Assembly (NCBI GenBank): GCA_934539295.1
Contig: CAKTCN010000032.1
Coordinates: 1-41,029, forward strand
Direction: 5' to 3'
DNA length: 41,029 bases
Source: an uncultured Allosphingosinicella sp.
GTDB taxonomy: Bacteria; Pseudomonadota; Alphaproteobacteria; Sphingomonadales; Sphingomonadaceae
The notes under the pieces are model-generated. The model saw nothing but the letters and a program-made list of their open reading frames with translations. It did not search any database and was not told the origin of the DNA. Shown here piece by piece: positions 1 through 10,349 of the stretch (position 1 is its first letter; each line of letters begins with the position of its first letter). A program made the position numbers and the translations under genes.

Positions 1-681
1 GCCGTCACCGGGGTCGGTGCCGCCGTCGCCGGGTTCGTTTCCGCCCTCGCCGGGGTCGTTGCCACCATCGCCAGGGTCATTGCCACCGTCGCCGGGATCG
101 TTTCCGCCATCGCCGGGGTCGTTGCCACCATCGCCAGGGTCATTGCCACCGTCGCCGGGATCATTTCCGCCATCACCGGGATCGTTGCCATCGTCGCCGG
201 GCTCGCTACCACCATTACTTGGGTCGTTTCCGCCGTCACCCGGATCGTTGCCGCCGTTTTCGGAGTCACCATCACCGGGATCGTTGCCACCGTCGCCGGA
301 GTCATTTCCCCCGTCACCGGGGCCGCCAACGCTCGGATCGTTGCCATCCGCGCCACCCTCGGGTGCGTCGTCCTGGTTTTCGTCGTCGCCGGCTGGCGTG
401 CCAGGGTCTTCCTGGCCGCCTTGCCCTGCCGCGCCTTGAGCGGGCCCCTGGTTGCCATCCTTGCTGCCCGGGTCGGTAGCGCGTCCAGGAGGCGTGCCGC
501 TTCCGCTCGTCCCCGCAGGCGGCAGGGGCGGCCGCCCCTCCGCCCGCGCGTCGGCGACGCCAAGGATCAGTGCCGCAGCCAGCGATGCACCGCAAAGAAG
601 CGTGCGCTTGCTGCGCGGACCCGTTAACAGATGTGAAACCGGCTGAAGGTCCTCGCAGTCGCCGCTGGCATTTCGATGCAT
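1..681 (-). CDS. Secreted Gly/Asp/Asn/Pro heptad-repeat protein (partial, C-terminus outside window)
   Basis: The minus-strand frame is open from an ATG at 681 to the window edge (227 codons, no stop), so the C-terminal part is missing. A Shine-Dalgarno-like GGAG precedes the ATG by about 8 bases. Residues about 24-46 form a signal-peptide-like segment (SKRTLLCGASLAAALILGVA then DARA). A low-complexity linker rich in G, P, D and Q follows. From about residue 115 to the edge the protein is built of heptads of the type GGNDPGD, with variants such as GGNDSGD. This is seen directly. Asp/Asn/Gly repeats of this kind often bind calcium or form extended surface stalks, but no canonical RTX nonapeptide is visible and no enzymatic domain is present in the visible part. 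The function is unknown. Competing frames on both strands are artefacts of the repeat. Confidence 0.8.
   Translation of the reverse strand, partial: MHRNASGDCEDLQPVSHLLTGPRSKRTLLCGASLAAALILGVADARAEGRPPLPPAGTSGSGTPPGRATDPGSKDGNQGPAQGAAGQGGQEDPGTPAGDDENQDDAPEGGADGNDPSVGGPGDGGNDSGDGGNDPGDGDSENGGNDPGDGGNDPSNGGSEPGDDGNDPGDGGNDPGDGGNDPGDGGNDPGDGGNDPGDGGNDPGDGGNDPGEGGNEPGDGGTDPGDG
49..174. repeat. 63-bp tandem duplication inside the heptad-repeat gene
   Basis: Two adjacent 63-bp units (49-111 and 112-174) are nearly identical at nucleotide level; I see one difference (G at 100, A at 163). Each unit codes for three heptads. The surrounding heptads are the same at protein level but more diverged in DNA, so this pair is probably a recent slippage or unequal-crossover event. 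It keeps the reading frame. Confidence 0.85.
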
Positions 682-1163
682 GTCGATCTCCACATGAAGC
701 CTCGTGTAAAAGGCCAGAGATCAACGGTCTTGCGCACTCACTTATCCAAAGATGCACTTTATTGCCCAACAAGAAATCATATAGCTCTTCCGACTGATCA
801 ACATGAGTAGCAAAGTGTCGGCGCGAGACTGCGGTGATTACTTGAATTTCGCTCTTATACTCTGGACTTACTCACGAACGGGCGGCAGTCGGGCCGGTCT
901 ATGCCCCGTTCGCGCTCCGCTTCGCCGCTCGATCATGCTGACCGGCCACATGGCCGCTCGCCGGACGGGTTACAGCAGGGCACGTTGCGCTCCGGCCTTA
1001 TGACGCGTCGTGCCTGCTCGATAGCTAAGCACCAGCGCCCGGGACCTCCCCCGCTTCGTTGCCGGTCCGGCCTCTTCAAGCGTCTGAAAACTGGCACAAT
1101 CCGGATGCCCTTCCTATCTGTTCGATCTAGCCTCCTGGTGCGAACGAAAGTAGAACTGCCCAC
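682..1163. other. 482-bp intergenic region between divergent genes
   Basis: No convincing gene is seen. The short open frames lack signal peptides, domains or ribosome binding sites. It must hold the promoters of the leftward repeat-protein gene and of rightward uvrA. The right end carries the LexA box described separately. A CTTATACT stretch near 853 is a possible -10 element, without a well-spaced -35. Confidence 0.6.
1142..1156 (+). promoter_or_regulatory. LexA (SOS) box upstream of uvrA
   Basis: The sequence GAAC-GAAAGTA-GAAC is an exact GAAC-N7-GAAC direct repeat, the complement of the GTTC-N7-GTTC motif known for alphaproteobacterial LexA. It ends 7 bases before the uvrA ATG. uvrA is a classical SOS gene, so position and motif agree. 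A repressor bound here would cover the translation start region and block transcription. Confidence 0.85.
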
Positions 1164-4184
<3,021 letters not shown>

Positions 4185-4311
4185 GGGGTGGCCGTTGCTT
4201 CTTGCGTGGGAATTTAGACGAAGCGGGAGGCCGCCAGACTACACCAAAGCTGAGGTTTAAAGCGCTTCTCGCTTAACTCCGGATCCGCCACCCGAAAGCG
4301 AGCTCTCATCT

Positions 4312-4896
4312 TCAGTCGACTGGCGAGTACGGGCGCCAGACCTGAAGCTCATCACGGCGGTCAAGGCCAAGAGCTTTTGAGTCAACGGATTGCACGACGA
4401 CCTCTCCCTCAGGCCAACCCTCTAGCTGCACGAACGTGAAGCGGTCCGTAGTCGCAAATTCGCTCCACTGCCTGTCTGATCTCGAATGAGCAAAAACCTG
4501 AGGAGCAGGTACTTCCTTCTCAAACTCTATAAAGATTAGGACGGCTTCGTTCCGCATTGTGCCGCCGTTATTCACGTACCAAGCGAAGTATCCAACATTT
4601 TCCGAGGTGTTTGCAAGCTCAACGGATAAGTCACCGTCAGCGCTCTTCGAGAATACAAGATCTGCCCTTGAGAATAGCGCGGCCCTGTCCAAGGCGTCAC
4701 GTGATTCTCTATGGCCTCGAAGCCAAAACTCAGTCCATAATGCCATCGTAGCTCCGCCCAGAGCAAAGAGCGCGAAGGCTACGACATCAGACAAGCCGAG
4801 CTGGGATATAGCTTTCCAGCCTAAAACAAGAAATTTGTCCCAGCCCTTCTCTGCTGCGAACTCTTCGATTGCCTTGGAAAATACAGCGAGAGCCAC
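4312..4896 (-). CDS. Membrane-anchored hypothetical protein, third gene of the AT-rich module
   Basis: I do not recognise a family. From the GTG at 4896 the protein has 194 aa. A clear hydrophobic segment lies at about residues 33-58 (LSDVVAFALFALGGATMALW), followed by a soluble domain of about 130 aa rich in acidic and aromatic residues. The annotated GTG lacks a Shine-Dalgarno sequence and cuts into what looks like a first membrane helix. The frame stays open 44 codons upstream with no ATG, GTG or TTG. An ATT codon at 4965, preceded at 8 bases by GAGG, would give a 217-aa protein with an intact first helix (GVSTAFGVISFVALAVF). The gene follows the 132-aa gene by about 100 bases (31 from the ATT) on the same strand, so it is probably in the same operon. 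Base composition is AT-richer than the flanks. Confidence 0.7.
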   Translation of the reverse strand: MALAVFSKAIEEFAAEKGWDKFLVLGWKAISQLGLSDVVAFALFALGGATMALWTEFWLRGHRESRDALDRAALFSRADLVFSKSADGDLSVELANTSENVGYFAWYVNNGGTMRNEAVLIFIEFEKEVPAPQVFAHSRSDRQWSEFATTDRFTFVQLEGWPEGEVVVQSVDSKALGLDRRDELQVWRPYSPVD

Positions 4897-4996
4897 GAAG
4901 CTTATAACGCCGAAGGCCGTGCTGACCCCATAGCGGAGCGTGGTTTGCCTTCTGTTGTTGCTAATGGGAGGCGCCTCTAGATGCTGTCGACTGGGA

Positions 4997-5395
4997 TCAA
5001 GGATGAAGTCGTCCGCGAGCTTTCGCTTTCTGCGTCAGCCGCTTGGAAATAAGCTTCCACTTTTTCTCTTCGTGAGGCGTGTAGTCAGCCAAGGCGTGGG
5101 CCGGGTTTGCAGACGCGTCATCAGTGGCTTCCAAGGGATCGTTGCGGCACTCCACTACCTCATCGCCAAACTCGCCAACCGTAACCCCGTACACGGCCCC
5201 TGACTGATTGCCGGTGCTTGTATAAAGAGCGTGGGAGCTTGCCGCATCAGTGAGCGAGCTTCGGTCGACTGACATCAACCCCGCGTCATTCGGCTGAGGC
5301 TTGAAGCGATCGCTGGCTGGTTCGCCATCGTGAATGCAGTTCGGATGAATTTGCCTAAACAGCACCTCATCCGCGTTCGCGAGCGGCTCACCCAT
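4997..5395 (-). CDS. Conserved hypothetical protein, second gene of the AT-rich module
   Basis: This is a 132-aa soluble protein. The N-terminus reads LANADEVLFRQIHPNC, the middle contains SVDRSSLTDAASSHALY and VYGVTVGEFG, and the C-terminus is basic (KLISKRLTQKAKARGRLHP). I believe sequences of this layout, ending in ARGxLHP, recur as small hypothetical proteins in many bacteria, but I cannot name a family from sequence alone. Its ATG lies inside the last codons of the upstream gene (8-base overlap, ATGGGTGA), which implies translational coupling with the 375-aa protein and a shared task. No catalytic motif, signal peptide or membrane helix is seen. Confidence 0.75.
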   Translation of the reverse strand: MGEPLANADEVLFRQIHPNCIHDGEPASDRFKPQPNDAGLMSVDRSSLTDAASSHALYTSTGNQSGAVYGVTVGEFGDEVVECRNDPLEATDDASANPAHALADYTPHEEKKWKLISKRLTQKAKARGRLHP

Positions 5396-6515
5396 TCGCG
5401 TTCATCCGGCTGTCAAAAGCAGACAAGAACACATCATCCATGAAGTCGAATTCTTCAGGCTCGAGCTCACCAGAGCCATTTATCTCAATGCCATACATCT
5501 CAACGCCGCCGACGGCACTGAACTCGACTGAATAGTCCCATCCGCCCTGTTCAAAGTCGATGAGGATGCCGCCAGCCTCAGTAGGGTAGAGCCGGAATGC
5601 AGCACAATGTGCCGTGCGCTTAGACAGGAATGACTCTGCCGCATTCAGCGCGCTGTCCGTAATTTGAAGGCCTGAGCCATCGTGCCATCCCGCGTTTAGC
5701 GCGCGAATTTCAATGAGACGTTTACGGCACTTAGACAGCGCAGCGCTCAGTTCATTATCGACAACGGCAATTTCAAACACATCCGCCACCCTGCGGAAGT
5801 GGTCTTGGCTGTCGAGTTCGACAAGCAGTTCGAACTGCACATCCTGCTCAAGACTGCCGTCGAACTCTTCCCTTATTTGCAGGGGGTCAACCGGAATGAT
5901 GATGTCGCCATGCTCAATCGTTCGGACTGTAACGACGCCCTCATACCCACTTCTGATGTGGGTACCGATTAGCTCTCCGACGCCTTCGAAGCGCGTCTGA
6001 TAGGTCTCACGTGCGCCGGTAATCAGTTGCTTGCGGCGGTATGCATCGAGCGATACCACCTTGCCGTTCGCGCGGTCAGGTATCTCAATTTTCTCGTTAT
6101 CGCGGAGCCCAGCACCGAAGCGATTGAGTGCGCGAACTTTCTCTGAACTCAATGCCGAAACGCGCCCGGACTGACCTTCGATCAGGGCAACAACGTCGCC
6201 GTACGCAGACTCAACAATCTCCTCAATCTCATCAGCGAAGCCAGGAAGATTGACCTGCGCACTATTTCGGTTCCACTCAAGCTTCGGAATTGCGCTACCG
6301 TCCTCGATGGTGATGAGATCGAAGGCGAGGCTTTTGTCGAAGCCCTTTGGAACCCGTGCGCGCTCCGCATGGCGGCGACGCCACTCGTCTTTCGCATACG
6401 AAACGAGGAGGTCACGGAAGGCCGGTAGATCAGCCAGCACCTCTACGGGCAGACGCGCATTACGAAAGCGGCTTCCCTTGTAATGCAGGCTAAATATCGT
6501 CGGCTCGTCGGGCAT
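5388..6515 (-). CDS. Conserved hypothetical protein, first gene of the AT-rich module
   Basis: The product has 375 aa from the ATG at 6515, which has GAGG five bases upstream; another ATG at 6536 is possible. No signal peptide or membrane segment is seen. The N-terminal 70 residues (FSLHYKGSRFRNARLPVEV, then LLVSYAKDEWRRRH) look like a conserved globular domain. The middle is rich in charged helices. The C-terminal 100 residues contain GWHDGSG and RLYPTEAGGILIDFEQGGWD, a beta-rich pattern (GW..G, then YPT..GG...F) that I recognise as recurrent in uncharacterised accessory proteins, without a known activity. The gene overlaps the 132-aa gene by 8 bases. Lower GC than the flanks suggests horizontal acquisition. 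A role in defence or stress is possible but unsupported by any motif. Confidence 0.75.
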   Translation of the reverse strand: MPDEPTIFSLHYKGSRFRNARLPVEVLADLPAFRDLLVSYAKDEWRRRHAERARVPKGFDKSLAFDLITIEDGSAIPKLEWNRNSAQVNLPGFADEIEEIVESAYGDVVALIEGQSGRVSALSSEKVRALNRFGAGLRDNEKIEIPDRANGKVVSLDAYRRKQLITGARETYQTRFEGVGELIGTHIRSGYEGVVTVRTIEHGDIIIPVDPLQIREEFDGSLEQDVQFELLVELDSQDHFRRVADVFEIAVVDNELSAALSKCRKRLIEIRALNAGWHDGSGLQITDSALNAAESFLSKRTAHCAAFRLYPTEAGGILIDFEQGGWDYSVEFSAVGGVEMYGIEINGSGELEPEEFDFMDDVFLSAFDSRMNANG

Positions 6516-6679
6516 CTCTTCCTCAATGGGCGGCATGGAGTATCCCGCTCGCGCACCAACGCCAACTTCTTTTGTCAATCAGGCGGAATCGGCTGAGCGT
6601 TAAAGAGCCGTGCAGAGCGGTGGAGCCAAAAAACGGGGGGCGGAGGAGCCTTGCTCCCCCGTAAGACGGACTTCGCGCA

Positions 6680-7138
6680 TCACCCCCGCGCCTCCCGCAC
6701 CATCCTCTTCCGTTCGCTCTCGTTCGCATAGGCCCAGCGCGTCGCATCCACTCCCTTCGGGCAGGGCGGGGTTGGCGGTGGGGGTGGTGGGGGTTCGTCG
6801 TCGCCCGGGCGCATGCCGGTGAGCCAGCGCGGCAGCGTCTCGGTGGTCGACAGCAGGGTGTAATGCGCGTCGCGGCCGGGCGCGGCCACGAACGGGCCGC
6901 GGCGGCGGCAGCCGACCCACTTGCACTTGCCCCGCCGGTCGATCAGCGACCATTGCCGCCCCTTGAGCAGGATCAGCGCCTCCAGGTCGACATCGTACAG
7001 CTTCATGCACGCGGGACAGGCGAACCGCACGAACGCATGCGCCTCCCACATCGCCGCCACGCTGCGCGTCCATTCGGGCCATAGCCGCGGATCGCTGAGG
7101 ATGAGCGGCTTGTGCTTGGGCGGCCTTGGTCCTTCCAT
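6680..7138 (-). CDS. Conserved hypothetical protein with CxxC/CxxxxC cluster
   Basis: The protein has 152 aa from the ATG at 7138. An upstream TTG at 7174 is possible but would add a poor N-terminus. Four cysteines are grouped as C41-x2-C44 (ACPACMKLYDVDLEALI) and C72-x4-C77 (KCKWVGC), which suggests a zinc-ribbon-like structure. A poly-proline stretch lies at about 116-125 and the C-terminus is basic (SERKRMVREARG). No enzyme motif is visible. It is divergent from the acetyltransferase gene with a 93-bp gap. The cysteine spacing is the only basis for suggesting metal or nucleic-acid binding. Confidence 0.7.
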   Translation of the reverse strand: MEGPRPPKHKPLILSDPRLWPEWTRSVAAMWEAHAFVRFACPACMKLYDVDLEALILLKGRQWSLIDRRGKCKWVGCRRRGPFVAAPGRDAHYTLLSTTETLPRWLTGMRPGDDEPPPPPPPTPPCPKGVDATRWAYANESERKRMVREARG

Positions 7139-7231
7139 CGAATCCCAGATGGAACAAAGAAGGAACAGGATCAAGCCATTGCGCGGGGTGCCGGCTTGCC
7201 GCGCCGCGAGTCATGCCGCATGGGCGGCCCC

Positions 7232-7702
7232 ATGCTGATCCGCCGCTACATGCCCGCCGACGCCGCCGGCCTTGCCGATCTCTACGCCCGCTCGGTCCGC
7301 TTCTTCGGTCCGCGCGGCTATTCGGCGGCGCAGGTGGAGGCATGGGCCGCCACCGCCGACACGGCACGCACCGCCGCGCGCTGTGCGGACGGGCGAACCG
7401 TGCTGGTTGCCGTCGACGATCATGGCCGGCTGCTCGGCTTCGGCGACATGGAGGCGGACGGGCATCTCGACTTCCTTTATTGCGCGCCGGACGCGGCCGG
7501 GCGGGGCGTCGGCTCCGCCTTGCTCGCCGCGCTGGAGGATGTCGCCCGCGCCCAGGGCAGCACCCGCATCTTCGTGGAGGCAAGCGAACTCGCCCGCCCG
7601 CTCTTCGAACGGCGCGGCTACACGCTGGTCCGCCGCAACGACCTCGACCTGGGCGGCGTCGCCATCCACAATTTCAGCATGGCGCGCGACATCCTGCCCT
7701 GA
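7232..7702 (+). CDS. GNAT-family N-acetyltransferase (YafP-like)
   Basis: This 156-aa protein covers a single GNAT fold. The N-terminus (MLIRRYMPADAAGLADLY) is the usual first strand and helix. The acetyl-CoA binding motif is GRGVGSALLAALE, preceded by HLDFLYCAPDAAG. The C-terminal part FVEASELARPLFERRGY matches the conserved end of the fold. The layout resembles YafP-like acetyltransferases. The substrate cannot be read from sequence. The start at 7232 was chosen because the fold begins there; an ATG four codons earlier (7220) is also possible, while the longer upstream frame is not protein-like. Confidence 0.85.
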   Translation: MLIRRYMPADAAGLADLYARSVRFFGPRGYSAAQVEAWAATADTARTAARCADGRTVLVAVDDHGRLLGFGDMEADGHLDFLYCAPDAAGRGVGSALLAALEDVARAQGSTRIFVEASELARPLFERRGYTLVRRNDLDLGGVAIHNFSMARDILP

Positions 7703-7780
7703 CCGGCGCGCGCGGCGCGGCGGGGACGGGCGGCAGAATCCACTTTCCTACACATGTGCCGATATGGTTCATGCTGCCCG

Positions 7781-8545
7781 ATGGAAGACAATCGTGAAGC
7801 ATCGCCCGACCCTGCCTCGACGCGGCCCGACAACCTGCCTGCGCCTGTCAGTCCCTTGATCTTCGATCCGGTGCCGGTGAAGCCGCGCCATGACGGCCTT
7901 TCGCCCGATCGCCAGCGCGCCTTCATCGAACATGTCGCCGACGGGCTCACCATTGCCGATGCCGCGCATGCGGTGGGGGTGAGCGTGAAGAGCGTGTACC
8001 GCCTGCGGCGCCGCGCCGATGCCGCGGGCTTTGCCGCCGCCTGGGACGCGGCCATGGCCGACCGGCTGAAACGCATCGCCGGCTTCGCCTTCGACCGCGT
8101 GCTGACCGGCACGGTGAAGCGCACTTTCTACCATGGCGAGCTGATCAATGAAGAGGTCGTCCATTCCGATCGCCTGCTGCTGTGGATGCTGGAAAAGGGT
8201 CACAACCTGCTCGGCAACGATTCCGCGCGTGCGCGGGTGATGGAGGATTGGGATGCCGCGCTCGACCGGCTGGAGGAAGGGGAGGGGAGCGGCGGCGGCC
8301 GTTACCGCGTGTGGCAGGACAGGGATCGCATGTGGCTCACCAACTTCCCGCCGCCCGACGGCTTTTTCGGTTATGAGGAAAGCGCGCCCGGCAACCCGGA
8401 TTATGCGCGCTCCCTGACGGAGGAGGAGAAGGAGGGCAATGCGCTGCGTCAGGAACGGCTGCGGGCGCGGGCGGTCGCGGCGCGCGACGCCTTCTTCGGC
8501 ACGGCCGATCTGCCCGCGCCGCCGCGGCGCAAGCGGCGGCGTTGA
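7781..8545 (+). CDS. Helix-turn-helix protein, terminase-small-subunit-like N-terminal part
   Basis: The 254-aa product has a predicted HTH near residues 50-80: QRAFIEHVADGLTIADAAHAVGVSVKSVYRLRRR has the length and pattern of a resolvase or small-terminase type HTH (quoted here as positions 47-80 with key words LTIADAAHAVGVS and VYRLRRR). The rest contains a WDAAMADRL helix, a Trp/Pro-rich segment (WLTNFPPPDGFFGYEE) and a basic C-terminus (PPRRKRRR). I know similar proteins as conserved hypotheticals in sphingomonads. It may be a DNA-binding regulator; no phage genes surround it. A GTG/ATG further upstream (7754) is possible. A strong terminator follows the gene. Confidence 0.7.
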   Translation: MEDNREASPDPASTRPDNLPAPVSPLIFDPVPVKPRHDGLSPDRQRAFIEHVADGLTIADAAHAVGVSVKSVYRLRRRADAAGFAAAWDAAMADRLKRIAGFAFDRVLTGTVKRTFYHGELINEEVVHSDRLLLWMLEKGHNLLGNDSARARVMEDWDAALDRLEEGEGSGGGRYRVWQDRDRMWLTNFPPPDGFFGYEESAPGNPDYARSLTEEEKEGNALRQERLRARAVAARDAFFGTADLPAPPRRKRRR

Positions 8546-8554
8546 TCGCTTCGC

Positions 8555-8591
8555 TCGATCAATAAGGCGCTTATTGATCGAGGGGATTTTT
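8555..8591 (+). terminator. Rho-independent terminator
   Basis: A perfect 11-bp stem (TCGATCAATAA / TTATTGATCGA, loop GGCGC) is followed on the plus strand by GGGGATTTTT. It sits 10 bases after the stop of the HTH gene and before the convergent TPR gene, so it probably ends plus-strand transcription. Confidence 0.8.
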
Positions 8592-8626
8592 CCACGGGCC
8601 TGACTTTCGTGACCTTTGGCCGCTTG

Positions 8627-9172
8627 TCAGTCCAGCGCCGCCCGTAACGCCTCGCCGATCGCGCGGCATTGCTCCACGTCATCGTCGACCAGCGGCGCAT
8701 AGAAGGCCTGGGCACCGGCCATGTCGCCGTTCTCGACCAGGATGCGGGTCAGCATCGCCTCCTCGTAGCCGGCGCAATGCAGCCCGTCGCTGGACTTGGG
8801 CCAGCTGCGCACGCTCACCCGCGCCGCCGCCAGTGCGCCGGGCAGGTCGCCCGCCCGTTCCCGCGCCTCGGCCAGGTCGCGGTACAGGAAGGCGCGGCCC
8901 ACGTCGCGCGGCGGCAGGCGCGTCGCCTTGTCATAGGCGTCCACGGCTCCGGCCAGGTCGCCCGCCGCGTCCAGCGCCTGCCCCAATGCGTGCCAGGCAT
9001 CTGCACTCTCGGCATTGCGCCGCACATGGTCGCGTGCCGCCTCGACCGGCATATCGCCCAGGTTCACCGGCGGGCTGTAGGCGAGCAGGTCGAGCAATCG
9101 CGCGCCCGCATGGTCGGCCGGAATCTGCCCGGCCGCCGCCGCCGCCAGCAGAACGATCGTCAATCCCGTCAT
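8627..9172 (-). CDS. Periplasmic tetratricopeptide-repeat protein
   Basis: The 181-aa protein starts at the ATG at 9172, preceded by GGGAG. A short signal peptide (MTGLTIVLLAAAAAG) leads to a TPR region: DAWHALGQALDAAGDLAGAV is a typical repeat helix pair, followed by a second one around AFLYRDLAEARERAGDLPGAL and a degenerate third. TPR proteins are scaffolds for protein contacts; no enzyme domain is present. The gene is divergent from the cupin gene with a 122-bp gap. A longer frame upstream exists, but its first 40 residues overlap the promoter region and are not protein-like. Confidence 0.75.
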   Translation of the reverse strand: MTGLTIVLLAAAAAGQIPADHAGARLLDLLAYSPPVNLGDMPVEAARDHVRRNAESADAWHALGQALDAAGDLAGAVDAYDKATRLPPRDVGRAFLYRDLAEARERAGDLPGALAAARVSVRSWPKSSDGLHCAGYEEAMLTRILVENGDMAGAQAFYAPLVDDDVEQCRAIGEALRAALD

Positions 9173-9294
9173 CGCCGCACTCCCGATCCTGTTCGCACCA
9201 TCTCCGCCAGATAAGCGGCAACGCTCAAGATGTTCCGCGCAATTGCCCGAATGCCCGTCTTTGCGCGCCCGCCACGAAGGTCTAGGATCCACCC

Positions 9295-9720
9295 ATGCCG
9301 AACCTCTCCACCCACCCCGTCCATCTCGGCCCCGGCGCCACCGCGGTCGCGGAGCCCGAATTCACCGGCATGGACTGGTATGCCGGCTACGAGGCGCGGC
9401 ACGCTGCGGATGGGCGGCTCGTTTCGCAATATGACTTCACGGAAAGCTGGGGCAGCTGGGAAGTCCATCCGCATGGCGCGGAGCTGGTCATCTGCACCGC
9501 CGGCGCGATCACCCTGCACCAGCAATGGCCGGGCGGCTGCGACGTGCAGGTGACGCTCGGCCCCGGCGACTACGCGATCAACCCGCCCGGCGTCTGGCAC
9601 ACGGCCGATGTCGCGCCCGGCGTCACCGCCACATGCATCTTCATCACGCCCGGCGAAGGCACCGAACACCGCCCCGCTGAACCGCGCACGGCCCCGGCAG
9701 GGAAAGGATCGACGACTTAG
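9295..9720 (+). CDS. Cupin-domain protein
   Basis: This 141-aa single-cupin protein has an AGGA ribosome binding site 8 bases before the ATG. The cupin motifs are visible: WEVHPHGAELVICTAGAITL is motif 1, with the His and Glu metal ligands, and LGPGDYAINPPGVWHTADV is the inter-motif region and motif 2, with the final His. Such proteins are small metal-binding isomerases, dioxygenases or sensors; the substrate is not readable. No operon partner follows: the next feature is a tRNA on the other strand. Confidence 0.8.
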   Translation: MPNLSTHPVHLGPGATAVAEPEFTGMDWYAGYEARHAADGRLVSQYDFTESWGSWEVHPHGAELVICTAGAITLHQQWPGGCDVQVTLGPGDYAINPPGVWHTADVAPGVTATCIFITPGEGTEHRPAEPRTAPAGKGSTT

Positions 9721-9727
9721 GTGTAAA

Positions 9728-9804
9728 TGGTCGGGGAGAGAGGATTCGAACCTCCGGCCCCTGCCTCCCGAAGACAGTGCTCTACCAGGCTGAGCTACTC
9801 CCCG
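9728..9804 (-). tRNA. tRNA-Pro (anticodon CGG)
   Basis: A complete cloverleaf of 77 nt with encoded CCA is on the minus strand. The acceptor arms are CGGGGAG / CTCCCCG with discriminator A. The anticodon stem is CTGTC / GGCAG (one G-U pair) with loop TTCGGGA, giving anticodon CGG. The D arm (GTAGCTCAGCCTGGTAGAGC) and T arm (GGAGGTTCGAATCCTC) are canonical. The proline identity agrees with the C1-G72 pair of bacterial tRNA-Pro. Confidence 0.95.
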
Positions 9805-9913
9805 ACCGGTGTGTCTGGCGCGAACGCCAACCGGGAGACAGGTGGCGGGCTATAGGCAGGGCTTTGCGGGAGCGCAAGCGGGCTTGTTGCACTTTCTCGC
9901 GTGGCCGGACACA

Positions 9914-10234
9914 TCAGCGCCCGGACTTGTCCTCCAGCAACTTGCCGCCCTTGGACCGGAGCAGATCCTCGATCTTGCCCGCGAAGAAGCCCAGCATGGC
10001 CGGTAGCACCACCTCGACGCGCACGACGTTAGGGCGCACGTCCAGCTCGGCACGGACCTCCTGGCCCATTGCGCGGACGTGGAGGTCCATGATGTCGCCG
10101 CGCCAGTTCGACTGTACCTCCGCCGCGCCGCCGGGCATGTAGCTGCCGAGCGATCCGATGCCGCTGGCGATGCGTCGACGCGCTTCCTCGACGCCGAGAT
10201 TGTGGGGAAGGTCGACGACGATCGGTTTGCTCAT
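9914..10234 (-). CDS. Polyhydroxyalkanoic acid system family protein
   Basis: A 106-aa protein starts MSKPIVVDLPHNLGVEEARR, the hallmark of the small PHA-system/granule-associated family. The middle has SNWRGDIMDLHVRAMGQEV, and the C-terminal helix LPAMLGFFAGKIEDLLRSKG fits binding to a granule or membrane surface. Family members are linked with PHA metabolism, often of unknown exact role. No phaC or phaZ genes are in this window. The start at 10234 matches the family N-terminus; the longer upstream frame is a shadow of high-GC DNA. Confidence 0.85.
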   Translation of the reverse strand: MSKPIVVDLPHNLGVEEARRRIASGIGSLGSYMPGGAAEVQSNWRGDIMDLHVRAMGQEVRAELDVRPNVVRVEVVLPAMLGFFAGKIEDLLRSKGGKLLEDKSGR

Positions 10235-10349
10235 GCCTCTAAACCTAGTGACGACGAACGTAGGCGCAAGTGCGACGAGTCGCGTCGCTCCCCCGGCGAG
10301 CGGTGGCGGGGCGGCTTGCGCGCAGCGGACGGCGCGCCATGTTGAGCGC

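Noticed and set aside
1..300. Regular spacing that could suggest a CRISPR array
   Set aside because: The units are contiguous 21-bp coding heptads with no unique spacers.
314..772. 152-aa Arg-rich minus-strand frame at the left end
   Set aside because: Off-frame reading of the signal-peptide/repeat gene; the frame starting at 681 has a ribosome binding site and signal peptide.
4997..5030. Programmed frameshift joining the 132-aa protein to the membrane protein
   Set aside because: The 132-aa protein ends with what looks like its own natural C-terminus, and no slippery sequence is visible; an upstream non-canonical start explains the open frame better.
7749..7761. TACACATGTGCCG shared between the HTH gene upstream region and the left edge of ssrA (31093)
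   Set aside because: A single 13-base match in 41 kb with a palindromic core is not enough for a regulatory claim.
9608..9793. Short plus-strand frame ending in REDSNLRPLPPEDSALPG
   Set aside because: This is the common translation artefact of the complement of a tRNA gene; here it is tRNA-Pro.
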